Notes: a model not told the origin generated them from the letters alone. A DNA stretch of 53,516 nucleotides from Paludibacteraceae bacterium (GCA_017450605.1 JAFSTG010000077.1:1-53516), one strand, 5' to 3'. Positions 38,580-48,180 are shown, numbered from the stretch's first letter. A program made the numbers and translations.

Positions 38580-40434
38580 AACAGAACTGAAAAACATAAT
38601 AAGGAAAATACCCGAACTGCCAGGAGTATATCAATACTTCAACGAGGACGGAGTTATTATCTATGTAGGGAAAGCAAAGAACCTGCACAGAAGGGTTAGC
38701 AGTTACTTCAACAAGAAAGGTCTCAACAGAAAAACAAAAAAGTTAGTAGAGAACATATCCGATATTAAATACATAGTAGTTGAAAGCGAACAAGATGCAT
38801 TTCTGTTAGAAAACAACCTGATTAAACAATATCAACCAAAATACAACATACTGCTGAAAGACGGGAAAAGCTATCCTAAAATTTGCATAACAAAAGAGGA
38901 ATTCCCAAGAGTATTTAAGACACGAACTATTAACAAAAACGAAGGAGAATACTACGGACCGTTCAGCTACTCGAATACAATCGACTACCTCATAGAACTA
39001 ATTCACACACTTTACCCAATAAAAACATGCAAAACAAAATTCAAGTACGACGACATAAAAGAAGGAAAATACAAAGTCTGCTTGAAATACCATCTTAAAA
39101 AATGCTGCGGTATATGCGAAAATCGCTGCAGAAAAGAGGTATACGACAAGTATATATCAGACATCAAAGAAATAATAAAAGGTAACGCAAGCAAAATAAG
39201 CAAAGAGTTAGAAAGCGAAATGATGAGTTTGGCTAAAGAACTAAAGTTTGAGGAAGCTGAAGCGGTAAAAGAAAAATATCTTTTATTGGAGAAATTCAAG
39301 AATAATACTATCATCAACAACTCGCAAGAAATAACATGCGATGCTATCGGATACGATGAAGATGATAAATGCGCCTACATATCAATTCTGAGAACAAACA
39401 AAGGAAGCATTATTCAAGCACTTGTTATAGAATACGAAAAAAGCTTAGAAGAAGAAAAAGAAGAAATTATATCTCACGCAATAATTGAACTACGAAAACA
39501 ACTCAGCGAACTCAGCGAACAACAGACGAGCAAGCAGAAAAGGGAACTTCTACTTCCTTTCGAAGCAAAAGACACAATAGAAACATACACTATACCTAAG
39601 GGAGGAGTAAGAAAGAAAATACTGGAACTTGCAATGGAGAATGCAAGGCAGTACAAAAAAGACAAGAGCAAAACAAGCTGGCGTGAAAAGAAAAACGAAG
39701 TAAACCAAAAAACACTGCAAGAACTACAGGAGTTGCTTCAACTAAAAAACAGTATTCATATAATAGAAAGTTTCGATAACTCGAATATTCAGGGTACAGA
39801 TCCGGTAGCAGCATGTATAGTATTCAAAGACGGAAAACCATCGAAAGACGACTACAGGAAATACAAGATTAAAACAGTAGAAGGAGCAAATGACTATGCA
39901 AGCATGAGAGAGATTGCCTACAGAAGATACAAAGACTGCTTGCAAAAAGAACCGGACAAAACTAACAAGAACGAAGATAAGCATCAAATACCTGACCTGA
40001 TAATAGCCGACGGCGGAATACAACAAATGCATGCCATAAGAGAAGCCACACATGACATGCTCAACTTAGAGATACCAATAGCCGGTTTAGTGAAAGACGA
40101 CAGACACAGAACTTCAACACTTCTATTCGGATTTCCGCCTAAAGAGATAGATATTAGAAAGCGTAGAGAACTATTCATGCTACTTACACAAATACAAGAC
40201 GAAGTTCACAGGTTTGCAATTACCTATCATAGAAAAAAACACATTAAATCGCAGATTAAAAGCGAACTAAACGAAATAGAAGGGCTTGGAAAGAAAAGTA
40301 TTGAAAAAATTATAAGAAAATATGGAAGTCTGAAAAGAGCTAAAAGCGCAAAATTTAACGAGTTAGCAGAAATAATAGGAAACAAAAGAGCCACAGCGTT
40401 TTACGAGCACTTCAACATAAAAATAAACGAATGA
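38572..40434 (+). CDS. uvrC: excinuclease ABC subunit C
   Basis: Dual-incision nuclease of nucleotide excision repair, 620 residues. The GIY-YIG domain is at the N-terminus (LPGVYQYF, then VIIYVGKAKNLHRRVSSYF), followed by a cysteine-containing CLKYHLKKCCGICE segment, a UVR motif near 215-250, the RNase H-like endonuclease part (ESFDNSNIQGTDPVAACIVF, then LIIADGGIQQM) and a C-terminal helix-hairpin-helix (IEGLGKKSIEKIIRKYGS). Complete. The coding strand is strikingly A-rich. Confidence 0.96.
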   Translation: MSKTELKNIIRKIPELPGVYQYFNEDGVIIYVGKAKNLHRRVSSYFNKKGLNRKTKKLVENISDIKYIVVESEQDAFLLENNLIKQYQPKYNILLKDGKSYPKICITKEEFPRVFKTRTINKNEGEYYGPFSYSNTIDYLIELIHTLYPIKTCKTKFKYDDIKEGKYKVCLKYHLKKCCGICENRCRKEVYDKYISDIKEIIKGNASKISKELESEMMSLAKELKFEEAEAVKEKYLLLEKFKNNTIINNSQEITCDAIGYDEDDKCAYISILRTNKGSIIQALVIEYEKSLEEEKEEIISHAIIELRKQLSELSEQQTSKQKRELLLPFEAKDTIETYTIPKGGVRKKILELAMENARQYKKDKSKTSWREKKNEVNQKTLQELQELLQLKNSIHIIESFDNSNIQGTDPVAACIVFKDGKPSKDDYRKYKIKTVEGANDYASMREIAYRRYKDCLQKEPDKTNKNEDKHQIPDLIIADGGIQQMHAIREATHDMLNLEIPIAGLVKDDRHRTSTLLFGFPPKEIDIRKRRELFMLLTQIQDEVHRFAITYHRKKHIKSQIKSELNEIEGLGKKSIEKIIRKYGSLKRAKSAKFNELAEIIGNKRATAFYEHFNIKINE

Positions 40435-40475
40435 GATTTTAATTTTAAAAATATAATTGATTATAACACGAGAAA

Positions 40476-40907
40476 ATGAAAGAATACACACTCGAAAAAA
40501 TAGGAGAAGATTTAGAGTTAAGAGATACGACAGGCAAAAAAATAAGCTTTACTGATTTGCTCAGCAAAGAAACAAACGTATATCTCTTGAAAGGAGAAAT
40601 GGGAGCAGGTAAAACTACTTTTGTGAAAGAATTATGTAAAGAGCTAAAAATAGAGGATACAGTCAACTCTCCCACATTTGCCATCGTAAACGAATATAAA
40701 GGAAAAAACAATACCATTTACCATTTCGACTGCTACAGACTCAAAAACATACAAGAAGCTATAGAAATCGGATTCGAAGAGTACATAAATTCAGAAAACT
40801 TATGTCTTATAGAGTGGCCGGAAATAGTAGAAAATTTAATAACCGTACCATTTACAACAATCTTTATAGAGGATATCAAAGGTAAAAGGCTAATAAAAGT
40901 TATATAA
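40476..40907 (+). CDS. tsaE: tRNA threonylcarbamoyladenosine ATPase TsaE
   Basis: P-loop ATPase that resets the TsaBD complex in t6A synthesis, 143 residues. Walker A GEMGAGKTT (40-48), then the family motif VNSPTFAIVNEY and HFDCYRL, with LCLIEWPE near the C-terminus. It begins a series of five further genes with very short gaps or overlaps. Confidence 0.95.
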   Translation: MKEYTLEKIGEDLELRDTTGKKISFTDLLSKETNVYLLKGEMGAGKTTFVKELCKELKIEDTVNSPTFAIVNEYKGKNNTIYHFDCYRLKNIQEAIEIGFEEYINSENLCLIEWPEIVENLITVPFTTIFIEDIKGKRLIKVI

Positions 40908-40922
40908 AAAAATTAAAAAATA

Positions 40923-42185
40923 GTGCAAAATAAAAAATACATAATTAGATTTGTCGCAATACTACTTATGATATTCATAAGCAGCGGAACATTTGCTGCC
41001 GGCAATAGATATAACAAAAAAAACTATCGTCAAAGCAGCAAATATGGGTATTCAAAAAGTAGAAGTTCTAAAAATAACACGAAGAATCAGAATAAAAAAA
41101 CAACAAGAAACACCCAAAAGGACAACTATAGTAAAAAGAAAGCAGACAACAGCACTGCAAAGAGTGAATCAACAAACAACGAAAATAGTATAACAATAAC
41201 TCTTTCAGACGACCTTATAAGACATATAAAGATAGAAAGAGAAAAAGAGATAGGCGATAGCATAAAGAAAGAATTAGAAAAAGAACTCAGAAAAGAATTA
41301 GAAGTACGTATAGCAGATAGTCTGACCAAATATAGAAAAGAAATTATACAATACAAATCTGTTACAAAACATGACACAATAATAGAAATACAAAGAATCG
41401 AGCGCAAAGTTACTGACACCGTTACAACAAGATGCGACTCATTATATGGAAAAGCAATTATTCACGAAAATGTCCTGCAATTGAATTTCAGCTACGGTAA
41501 AATAAACGACCTATATCTAAGTCCGCTTATATACAGGGGATTTGCGGCAGGGATAGAAAACGAATGGTGGCAAAACTTAAGGAAAAACAGCAATTTCGGT
41601 CATGTAGGTAACATAAATTTAAAAGCAGGATTATATTGGAATCACAACTATTCTAACAGTATCAATACAATTTCAATTAACGGAGGCTGGGGATTTTATT
41701 CGAACTACAGGCACAAGAATCTACGATTGCTGATAGGTCCGTACATTGAATTAAACAGTTTTATAAAAAACATAAGCAACAATGTGAATAAGCCTGTATC
41801 TGTAGATTTAGGCGCCGACCTGAAAATAATGGGAAGTATAGGTTTTGCCTTTGCAGCCAAAAAAACAAGCTATAGAATAAAATACACAGCGTTTATTAAC
41901 CTGATAGGAGCACAATTCATTCCTGAATATTGGGAATCGTACTACGAAATAAGCAAAAATATAAAGCATGATATCGGCTTTTCATATTTAGGGAACAGAA
42001 TAAATCTGCGACACGAACTTACATTCGATTTTCAATTCCCGCATTCAACATGGAGAATAGGTGCAAGACACGAATATTTGAAATACGGGAACAATGACAT
42101 TCTCATCAGCAACGAAAATTACAGTATAGTTGTAGCCACAATATTCAACTATAGCATCAATGGAAAAGTACAGCTTAAAAGATGA
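40923..42185 (+). CDS. unrecognised secreted protein: Lys/Asn/Ser-rich linker, coiled coil, beta domain
   Basis: 420 residues from a GTG start that restores a full signal peptide (KKYIIRFVAILLMIFISSGTFAA). The mature protein begins with about 70 residues rich in K, N, S and T, with no predicted fold. A charged helical stretch (about 95-150, KELEKELRKELEVRIADSL) follows. The C-terminal 240 residues have alternating aromatic/hydrophobic strands (GIENEWW, INGGWGFYSNY, GARHEYLKYG), as in outer-membrane beta proteins. I do not recognise the family. The basic linker could cross peptidoglycan, which is inference. It overlaps the S41 protease gene by 4 nt. Confidence 0.7.
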   Translation: MQNKKYIIRFVAILLMIFISSGTFAAGNRYNKKNYRQSSKYGYSKSRSSKNNTKNQNKKTTRNTQKDNYSKKKADNSTAKSESTNNENSITITLSDDLIRHIKIEREKEIGDSIKKELEKELRKELEVRIADSLTKYRKEIIQYKSVTKHDTIIEIQRIERKVTDTVTTRCDSLYGKAIIHENVLQLNFSYGKINDLYLSPLIYRGFAAGIENEWWQNLRKNSNFGHVGNINLKAGLYWNHNYSNSINTISINGGWGFYSNYRHKNLRLLIGPYIELNSFIKNISNNVNKPVSVDLGADLKIMGSIGFAFAAKKTSYRIKYTAFINLIGAQFIPEYWESYYEISKNIKHDIGFSYLGNRINLRHELTFDFQFPHSTWRIGARHEYLKYGNNDILISNENYSIVVATIFNYSINGKVQLKR

Positions 42186-43180
42186 AACAGAAAGTGCAAA
42201 TATTAGTTTTCTGCATGCTTGCTTTCAGTTCATGCATATCTCTTGATGTTGTCGATAATAGCAATAAAAGTAATTTTGAAGCATTGTGGACAATTCTCGA
42301 CGAAAAATATTGCTTGTTCGACGACAAGCAAATCAACTGGGATGACATACACGAGGAATATACACAAAAAATAAGCGGTATAGAAGAAAGAAACAAAGTA
42401 GAACTATTCGACACGCTGGCAAGTATGATAGACAAACTCGAAGACGGACACGTTAACCTTTACAGCGATTTCGACGTTTCAAGTTCTTCCAAGTGGTACG
42501 ACAATTACCCGACGAATTTCAACTCTTCTGTTTTATTCGGTAAATACATAACATCATACAGAACTGCCGGAGGCATGCAATATACTACTCTAAATGGTAA
42601 TATCGGATATATTCGCTACAGCAGCTTCTCAAGCGGATTTAACGAGAGTAATTTGAGAAGTATTTTCGTATCGTTCCCTGCCGACTGCAAAGCCGTAATC
42701 ATTGACGTCAGACATAATGGAGGCGGCGATATAACCAACGCACTCAAGCTCGCAAGCATTTTCTTTGAGGAGAATACAGTTATTGGCTATCAGCAACATA
42801 AAATAGGAAAAGCGCATGACGAGTTTTCCGACTTCGAAGAAATATTAGTAGAAACAGCACTTACCGGAGTTAAATGGTTAAAACCGGTAGTTGTGTTATC
42901 AAACAGACGATCGTATTCGGCAACTAACCTTTTTATAACCGGAATGAAGATATGCAAAACATGCACTATCATAGGTGGAAAAAGCGGAGGAGGCGGTGGC
43001 ATGCCGATGTCGTACGAACTGCCTAATAGCTGGTTTATACGATTCTCATCAGTTAAAATGACCGACACTGATTACAAATCGATAGAAGACGGTATAGAAC
43101 CCGACATAGAGATAAACAACACAACAGAAGGAACTGACAGCATATTGGAATATGCTATTAACTATATCAACAAATTATAA
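42182..43180 (+). CDS. S41-family peptidase, lipoprotein
   Basis: 332 residues. The lipobox ends LAFSSC (about residue 18), placing the enzyme in the periplasm or on the outer membrane. The S41 (C-terminal processing protease) core shows LEDGHVNLY, then [12 protein letters not shown] and [20 protein letters not shown]. The catalytic dyad is probably Ser246 (in [10 protein letters not shown]) and Lys267 (in GGKSGG). No PDZ domain is obvious. Substrate unknown; it is coupled to the upstream surface-protein-like gene by an ATGA overlap. Confidence 0.88.
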   Translation: MKQKVQILVFCMLAFSSCISLDVVDNSNKSNFEALWTILDEKYCLFDDKQINWDDIHEEYTQKISGIEERNKVELFDTLASMIDKLEDGHVNLYSDFDVSSSSKWYDNYPTNFNSSVLFGKYITSYRTAGGMQYTTLNGNIGYIRYSSFSSGFNESNLRSIFVSFPADCKAVIIDVRHNGGGDITNALKLASIFFEENTVIGYQQHKIGKAHDEFSDFEEILVETALTGVKWLKPVVVLSNRRSYSATNLFITGMKICKTCTIIGGKSGGGGGMPMSYELPNSWFIRFSSVKMTDTDYKSIEDGIEPDIEINNTTEGTDSILEYAINYINKL

Positions 43181-43188
43181 GAAGGCAG

Positions 43189-43851
43189 ATGTCATATATT
43201 GAAGTAAAAAATATCAGCCACTCATTCGGGAACATAAAGGTCCTGAAGGATGTAAATCTCAATATCGAAAAGAAAGAGATTATAGCCATCGTAGGAAAAA
43301 GCGGTGCGGGCAAAACCACACTTCTACAAATTATAGGTACACTGCTCAAACCCGACTCGGGTAAGGTTATTATCGACGGAACAGATAGCACCCTACTGAG
43401 CGACAAGAAACTATCGGAATTTAGGAATAGAAATATAGGATTTATCTTTCAGTTTCACCAACTATTGCCGGAATTCAGTGCTTTAGAAAATGTTATGTTG
43501 CCTGCCCTGATTGGTAAAGTAGGCTACAACGAAGCCGCCAAGAGGGCAAAAGAACTGCTTTGCAACTTAGGATTAGAAAGCAGACTTCAGCACAAACCTG
43601 AAGAACTATCGGGCGGAGAAAAGCAAAGAGTAGCGGTTGCAAGAGCATTGATAATGAATCCGCGAGTTATATTAGCCGACGAGCCTTCGGGAAGTTTAGA
43701 CTCGCAAAACAAACAAGAATTGAACAAACTAATAAATAACATTCGCGACAACTACGGGCAAACTATCATTATCGTTACTCACGACTATGAACTTGCAAAC
43801 ATAGCAGACCGGGTAGTCGAAATAAAAGACGGAACTATTCTAACCGAATGA
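43189..43851 (+). CDS. ABC transporter ATP-binding protein, LolD-like
   Basis: 220 residues. Walker [10 protein letters not shown] (36-44), Q-loop [18 protein letters not shown], signature [15 protein letters not shown], Walker [13 protein letters not shown] and switch His in IIVTHDYEL. It belongs to the LolD/MacB/FtsE group that pairs with FtsX-like permeases. No permease gene is adjacent, so it must work with a subunit encoded elsewhere. LolD would extract lipoproteins for outer-membrane transport; this specific role is inferred. Confidence 0.9.
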   Translation: MSYIEVKNISHSFGNIKVLKDVNLNIEKKEIIAIVGKSGAGKTTLLQIIGTLLKPDSGKVIIDGTDSTLLSDKKLSEFRNRNIGFIFQFHQLLPEFSALENVMLPALIGKVGYNEAAKRAKELLCNLGLESRLQHKPEELSGGEKQRVAVARALIMNPRVILADEPSGSLDSQNKQELNKLINNIRDNYGQTIIIVTHDYELANIADRVVEIKDGTILTE

Positions 43852-43852
43852 A

Positions 43853-44866
43853 ATGAAACTAAAAAAATCATATATTATAATTGGCATTATAGCGATACTA
43901 ACATCGTGCAACAACGATGATCGCTTTTTTCCGGATAACTGCAATTATCCGGTCAGGATTGTGCGGTTTGACAGTGCTGTTATTAACTCAGACACCCAGG
44001 ATAAAATAAAAAATTTGTATCATACATACCCAGAGTTTATCGGCGTTTACACAGAAAATATAATGGGAGTAGAGTCAGCCGACACTCTGACAGTTATCAA
44101 TACCTTAGAACAATTTCTTAACGATACAATATATGGCTTCAAGCATACTAATGAAGTCGTTTTGTCAACATTTTCAGACATTACAAGAATACAAGAACAG
44201 CTAAACACAGCTTTCGGGAAAATAAAATTCTTATATAATGATATTAAAATACCTGATATTTACTTTATTGTATCAGGATTTAACTCGTCATTGTTCTTTT
44301 GGCAGGACAGTCTTACGAAAGAAAACATTGCTATCGGAAGCGACATGTACTTAGGTAGCAACTACGAATACTACAACAGAGTGGTTTACAACTATCAAAA
44401 ACAAAACATGAAACCTGAAAGTATTCCTATAGACATTGTGTCGGCGTACTTGTTTAAAAATCTACCCTCAACATACACCAAAAACCGTCTGTTGGAAAAT
44501 ATGATATATCGCGGAAAAATCATGTACGTAGTATCAAAAATATTCAATACGGCGAGCGAGAATGAGATAATGGGTTACACTAAAGAACAGTGGAACTGGT
44601 GCAAGAAAAACGAAAAATTTATTTGGCAAAGAATCATCGACAAGCACGATATCTTCAAATCTGAAAGTCTTGTACTCACCTCATATCTCAACGATGGTCC
44701 CTTCACCGCCGAAATATCGCAAGAGTCGCCCGCCCGACTCGGCACATGGATAGGGATGCGGATAGTGGACAGCTACATGAACAACAATAAAGAAGTAAGT
44801 TTACAAGAGCTAATCAGCAACAATGATGCTCAATATATATTAGAAATGTCAAACTACCGACCATAA
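43853..44866 (+). CDS. GldB-like gliding-motility lipoprotein
   Basis: 337-residue lipoprotein, lipobox ending at Cys19 (AILTSC). The mature sequence has the GldB pattern: PVRIVRFDSAVI, then YHTYPEFIGVYTENIMG, the middle VSGFNSSLFFWQDS and IAIGSDMYLGSNYEYY, and the C-terminal PARLGTWIGMRIV. GldB is needed for gliding in Flavobacterium, but homologues occur in non-gliding Bacteroidales, where their role is unknown. Overlaps sufS by 1 nt. Confidence 0.85.
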   Translation: MKLKKSYIIIGIIAILTSCNNDDRFFPDNCNYPVRIVRFDSAVINSDTQDKIKNLYHTYPEFIGVYTENIMGVESADTLTVINTLEQFLNDTIYGFKHTNEVVLSTFSDITRIQEQLNTAFGKIKFLYNDIKIPDIYFIVSGFNSSLFFWQDSLTKENIAIGSDMYLGSNYEYYNRVVYNYQKQNMKPESIPIDIVSAYLFKNLPSTYTKNRLLENMIYRGKIMYVVSKIFNTASENEIMGYTKEQWNWCKKNEKFIWQRIIDKHDIFKSESLVLTSYLNDGPFTAEISQESPARLGTWIGMRIVDSYMNNNKEVSLQELISNNDAQYILEMSNYRP

Positions 44867-46080
44867 TGCGCAAAGAAGATTTCCCAATACTAAGTAAGAA
44901 AATATATGGCAGGCAACTTGTTTATTTAGACAATGCTGCCACCACACAGAAGCCTCAGGCTATGCTTGATGCCATAAATTTCGCATACTCTGATTTCAAC
45001 TCGAATATCCACCGAGGAGTGCATCACCTCTCGCAAGTAGCAACGGCTAATCACGAGCAGGCACGACGGAAAGTAGCCGATTTTATAGGAGCAAAAAGTG
45101 CCGAAGAAATAATTTTTACAAAGGGTACAACCGATTCTCTTAACATGCTTGCTTTCTGCTTTGGCGAAACGTTCATCTCAGAAGGCGACGAAATAATAAT
45201 ATCATCTGTAGAACATCACTCCAACATCGTTCCATGGCAAATGATGTGTAAGAGAAAAAAAGCAGTATTAAAAGTAATACCTCTGAAAAACGACCTGACC
45301 TTAGACTTAGATAAGTATGTCGGTCTGCTTTCCGAGCGCACCAAGTTAGTTTCTATAGCCGATGTAAGCAACGTTCTTGGAACAGAAAGCGACCTGAGTT
45401 TTATTATCGGTCAAGCACATCAAAGAAATATCGCAGTATGTGTGGATGCTGCACAATCTGTAGCACATAAAAAGATAGATGTTGGTGCACTCGACTGCGA
45501 TTTTCTTGCCTTTTCTGCTCATAAGATTTATTCGCCTAACGGCATCGGAATATTATACGGCAAAAAATATTGGCTGCAGCAACTCACACCATATCAGGGG
45601 GGAGGAGAGATGATAGAGCATGTAAGTTTCGAAAACACAACTTATAATATTCTTCCTTATAAGTTTGAAGCAGGAACACCTAACTACATAGGCTCTTATG
45701 CATTTGCCAAAACTTTAGAATACTTAGAAAGCGTAGGGTTAGAACAAATTTTTGAGCACGAAAACAGTCTTTCGCAATACGCAGAAAAAAAACTCGAAAA
45801 CATTGAAGGTGTAAAAATCTACGCTGCCGGTCAGGAAAAGAAAGGTGTTATATCCTTCAATGTCTATAACAAAGGACAACTTATTCATCCTTACGATATA
45901 GGTATGCTACTCGATAAGCAAGGCGTGGCAGTCCGGACAGGTCATCATTGCGCCGAACCACTGACAAGACTGTTAGGCGTAAGCGGAACGGTAAGGATAT
46001 CGTTGGCACTATACAACGATAGAAATGACATTGATATCTTTATACAAGGACTAAAAAGAGCTATCGCGATGCTGGAATAA
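44866..46080 (+). CDS. sufS: cysteine desulfurase SufS
   Basis: PLP enzyme that supplies sulfur for Fe-S clusters, 404 residues, class II desulfurase. The PLP-binding Lys220 is in SAHKIYSPNGIGILYG and the catalytic Cys362 in RTGHHCAEPL. No sufBCD or sufE is adjacent, so it stands apart from the usual suf operon. It is the last housekeeping gene before the accessory region. Confidence 0.95.
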   Translation: MRKEDFPILSKKIYGRQLVYLDNAATTQKPQAMLDAINFAYSDFNSNIHRGVHHLSQVATANHEQARRKVADFIGAKSAEEIIFTKGTTDSLNMLAFCFGETFISEGDEIIISSVEHHSNIVPWQMMCKRKKAVLKVIPLKNDLTLDLDKYVGLLSERTKLVSIADVSNVLGTESDLSFIIGQAHQRNIAVCVDAAQSVAHKKIDVGALDCDFLAFSAHKIYSPNGIGILYGKKYWLQQLTPYQGGGEMIEHVSFENTTYNILPYKFEAGTPNYIGSYAFAKTLEYLESVGLEQIFEHENSLSQYAEKKLENIEGVKIYAAGQEKKGVISFNVYNKGQLIHPYDIGMLLDKQGVAVRTGHHCAEPLTRLLGVSGTVRISLALYNDRNDIDIFIQGLKRAIAMLE

Positions 46081-46420
46081 ACACCCTGCACCGACAGACG
46101 GCGATAAATGATGGATTGATGAATGATGGATTGATATTTCAACCACATTCAACCATCTTCCACTCAAAGCAATCGTTCGGAGCGCAGCGGAGATAAGCAC
46201 GTTTACGATCGTTCGGAGCAAAGCGTAGTTATGAACCATCTTCAACCATCTTTGAACTTTGGAACCTTGCACGGCTTTGCCGATCGTTCGGAGCGAAGCG
46301 TAGATAAGCACGTTTACGATCGTTCGGAGCAAAGCGTAGATAAGCACGTTTACGATCGTTCGGAGCAAAGCGTAGATAAGCACGTTTACGATCGTTCGGA
46401 GCAAAGCGTAGATAAGAACT
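46081..46420. repeat. repeat array: 36-bp tandem units plus smaller repeats
   Basis: The 340-bp gap after sufS is built of repeats. Copies of a 36-bp unit beginning (G)ATCGTTCGGAGC start at 46171, 46207, 46282, 46318, 46354 and 46390; the last four are contiguous and nearly identical. A 15-bp unit (AATGATGGATTGAT plus G) is repeated at 46107-46135. CAACCATCTT recurs three times between 46150 and 46250. Since 36 is a multiple of three, frames stay open through the array on both strands, but I see no sign that they are coding. No promoter of the TAnnTTTG type is evident in front of the next gene. Confidence 0.92.
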
Positions 46421-48010
46421 TTGAACCTTAAACCCTCCATATTGCTCCTGTTGTTCTGTTTCGTTTCCTGCACGGGTTTGCATGAGGCGCGGGAGACTAT
46501 TGCCGAGGCAGACAGTCTCCGCGCGGCAGGCGTTGCGTATGACGACAGCCTCCGCCTTGATTCAGCCTACCAAACTCTCGGCAGTTGGTGGAACAGAAAC
46601 ATCCATCCTGACGACTATGCCGGCGCATGCTATTACTACGGCAGACTGCACCGCACCCGCGGCAATCAAGTAGAGGCGATGCGCTGTTTCATAAACGGCA
46701 CACATGCACAGTATCTCTACAAGCCGATTGTTAATCCTCTTTTCTCCAACCATTCTATTCTCGGACGTACCTATAGCAATATGGGCACAATGTGCCATAC
46801 AATAGAGGAATACCAACTCTCATACGACATGTACGAGAAATCATCGGAGCAATTCTTGATTGCTAATGACACAATTACATATTATTATGCTCTTTACTAT
46901 ATGTCATTTGAGTTGTCGGAGATGTGTATGTATGATGAAACCATGGCGTTGCTCAACAAGATTGAGAATGAGTGTGAGGATGATAATGTACTTTCATATA
47001 CGTGGATTACAAGATTAAATTTATATGATAAAATTGAGAAGTATGATTCTGTAATATATGCTTCAGACAAACTTCAGGAACTTGGCAATCATGCTGCAAT
47101 AGGTTATGTAACAAAAGCACAGGCTTATTGGCACTTGGAGCAATATGATTCTGCGGTGTTATATGCAAATTATGTTATGTCTTTACCCTATGCAGCAGCA
47201 GAAGATAAATTTAACATGCTGTATATTTTGATTTATAATGATACGACTGCGGGTAATAAAGAAAGAATCAGACTGACAGAAGAACGAGCAGATATAGACA
47301 AGGAAATCCTTGATCCTATTCATCAGCAAGTTTCACAAGCCGTAGAGATACTACGACAGGATATAAACGTCAAGACCCCATATCTGAATATCATATTATT
47401 ACTTGCTTCCGTTTGTCTGCTCATTGCTATTGCCATGTTCGTAAAACTCCGAACAATAAGAATTCACAAACAATCTATCACAGAGATAAACCAAGAGAAG
47501 AATCAGATAGAAGAGATGCGACAAGAAGTTGTTTCCCTGACTATCGAGGAACAGCAAAAGCAAAATATATTGAGAGAACAGCAACAACAGATAGAAGAAG
47601 AAATATCGACATTACAAAAAAAGAATGATAATTTGTTAAAACAACAATTACAAAATAAACAATCCAGACTAAATATAATTTATCAAAATTGCGAGAATAT
47701 TAAAAGTTCAGATGATTTATATAAAGAATTGTGTTGGAAAGACTATGATCGAATGTGCGGTATTATCAATACAAACTTTTTTCAGTTGGCAACAAAATTG
47801 AAAAAGTATTATAATTTGTCGGACCAGGAAATAAGACTATGTATATTGGTGCTATTAGAACAAAGTCAAGAAACGATATCCCAAATGCTGAATTATTCTT
47901 CAAATGGTATAGGAAAATTCAAATATCGTGTAAGTAAAAAAATGGGGACAACCAATAAAAAATTGAGAGAAATCATCCTTGAAATATCCGTTGAAGAGTG
48001 TGTTTCTTGA
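46421..48010 (+). CDS. TPR - transmembrane - coiled coil - HTH membrane-spanning regulator
   Basis: 529 residues from a TTG start at 46421; an in-frame stop lies at 46409 and no earlier start fits. A signal or lipobox-like segment (LLLLFCFVSC) is followed by periplasmic TPR-type helices (about 60-280), a transmembrane helix (about 320-342, LNIILLLASVCLLIAIAMFV), a glutamine/glutamate-rich coiled coil (about 350-425) and a C-terminal LuxR/GerE-like helix-turn-helix (about 470-525, LSDQEIRLCILVLLEQSQETISQML, then IGKFKYRVSKKMG). This layout senses in the periplasm and binds DNA from the inner membrane; such proteins are common but poorly studied in Bacteroidales. The first 150 bp are about 59% GC by hand count and later parts about 29%. 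A DUF3244 gene follows. Confidence 0.82.
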   Translation: MNLKPSILLLLFCFVSCTGLHEARETIAEADSLRAAGVAYDDSLRLDSAYQTLGSWWNRNIHPDDYAGACYYYGRLHRTRGNQVEAMRCFINGTHAQYLYKPIVNPLFSNHSILGRTYSNMGTMCHTIEEYQLSYDMYEKSSEQFLIANDTITYYYALYYMSFELSEMCMYDETMALLNKIENECEDDNVLSYTWITRLNLYDKIEKYDSVIYASDKLQELGNHAAIGYVTKAQAYWHLEQYDSAVLYANYVMSLPYAAAEDKFNMLYILIYNDTTAGNKERIRLTEERADIDKEILDPIHQQVSQAVEILRQDINVKTPYLNIILLLASVCLLIAIAMFVKLRTIRIHKQSITEINQEKNQIEEMRQEVVSLTIEEQQKQNILREQQQQIEEEISTLQKKNDNLLKQQLQNKQSRLNIIYQNCENIKSSDDLYKELCWKDYDRMCGIINTNFFQLATKLKKYYNLSDQEIRLCILVLLEQSQETISQMLNYSSNGIGKFKYRVSKKMGTTNKKLREIILEISVEECVS

Positions 48011-48180
48011 CCTCAAACAAAAATGCCCATCTGAGATTTTTATAACAGGCAGATTTATTGACACTTGCCAAAAGCAAATGCCCATCTGATTTTTTTGTCA
48101 TATCCCTAAGCCTTTATAATTTTGGAGCGTGAAACCTAAAGTTGTTTCATGTTGTTTTTTTTAATTTAAAAAATAGATTT
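48011..48180 (+). promoter_or_regulatory. DUF3244 promoter with duplicated 14-bp motif
   Basis: Promoter: TTTG (48094-48097), a 19-nt spacer and TAATTTTG (48117-48124). Upstream the 14-mer AAATGCCCATCTGA occurs twice, at 48021-48034 and 48076-48089, 55 bp apart; the second copy ends 5 nt before the -33 box. The pair is a candidate operator, perhaps for the HTH regulator encoded just upstream. The flanks (T-rich after each copy) are also similar. Confidence 0.6.

Noticed and set aside
46171-46416. Possible CRISPR array
   Set aside because: The 36-bp units are contiguous without unique spacers of constant length, and no cas genes are in the window.
46051-46483. Open frames on both strands through the 36-bp array (repeating LRFAPNDR or DRSEQSVDK)
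   Set aside because: They stay open only because the unit is 36 bp (12 codons). They have no plausible start signals or homology I recognise and overlap the start of the regulator gene.
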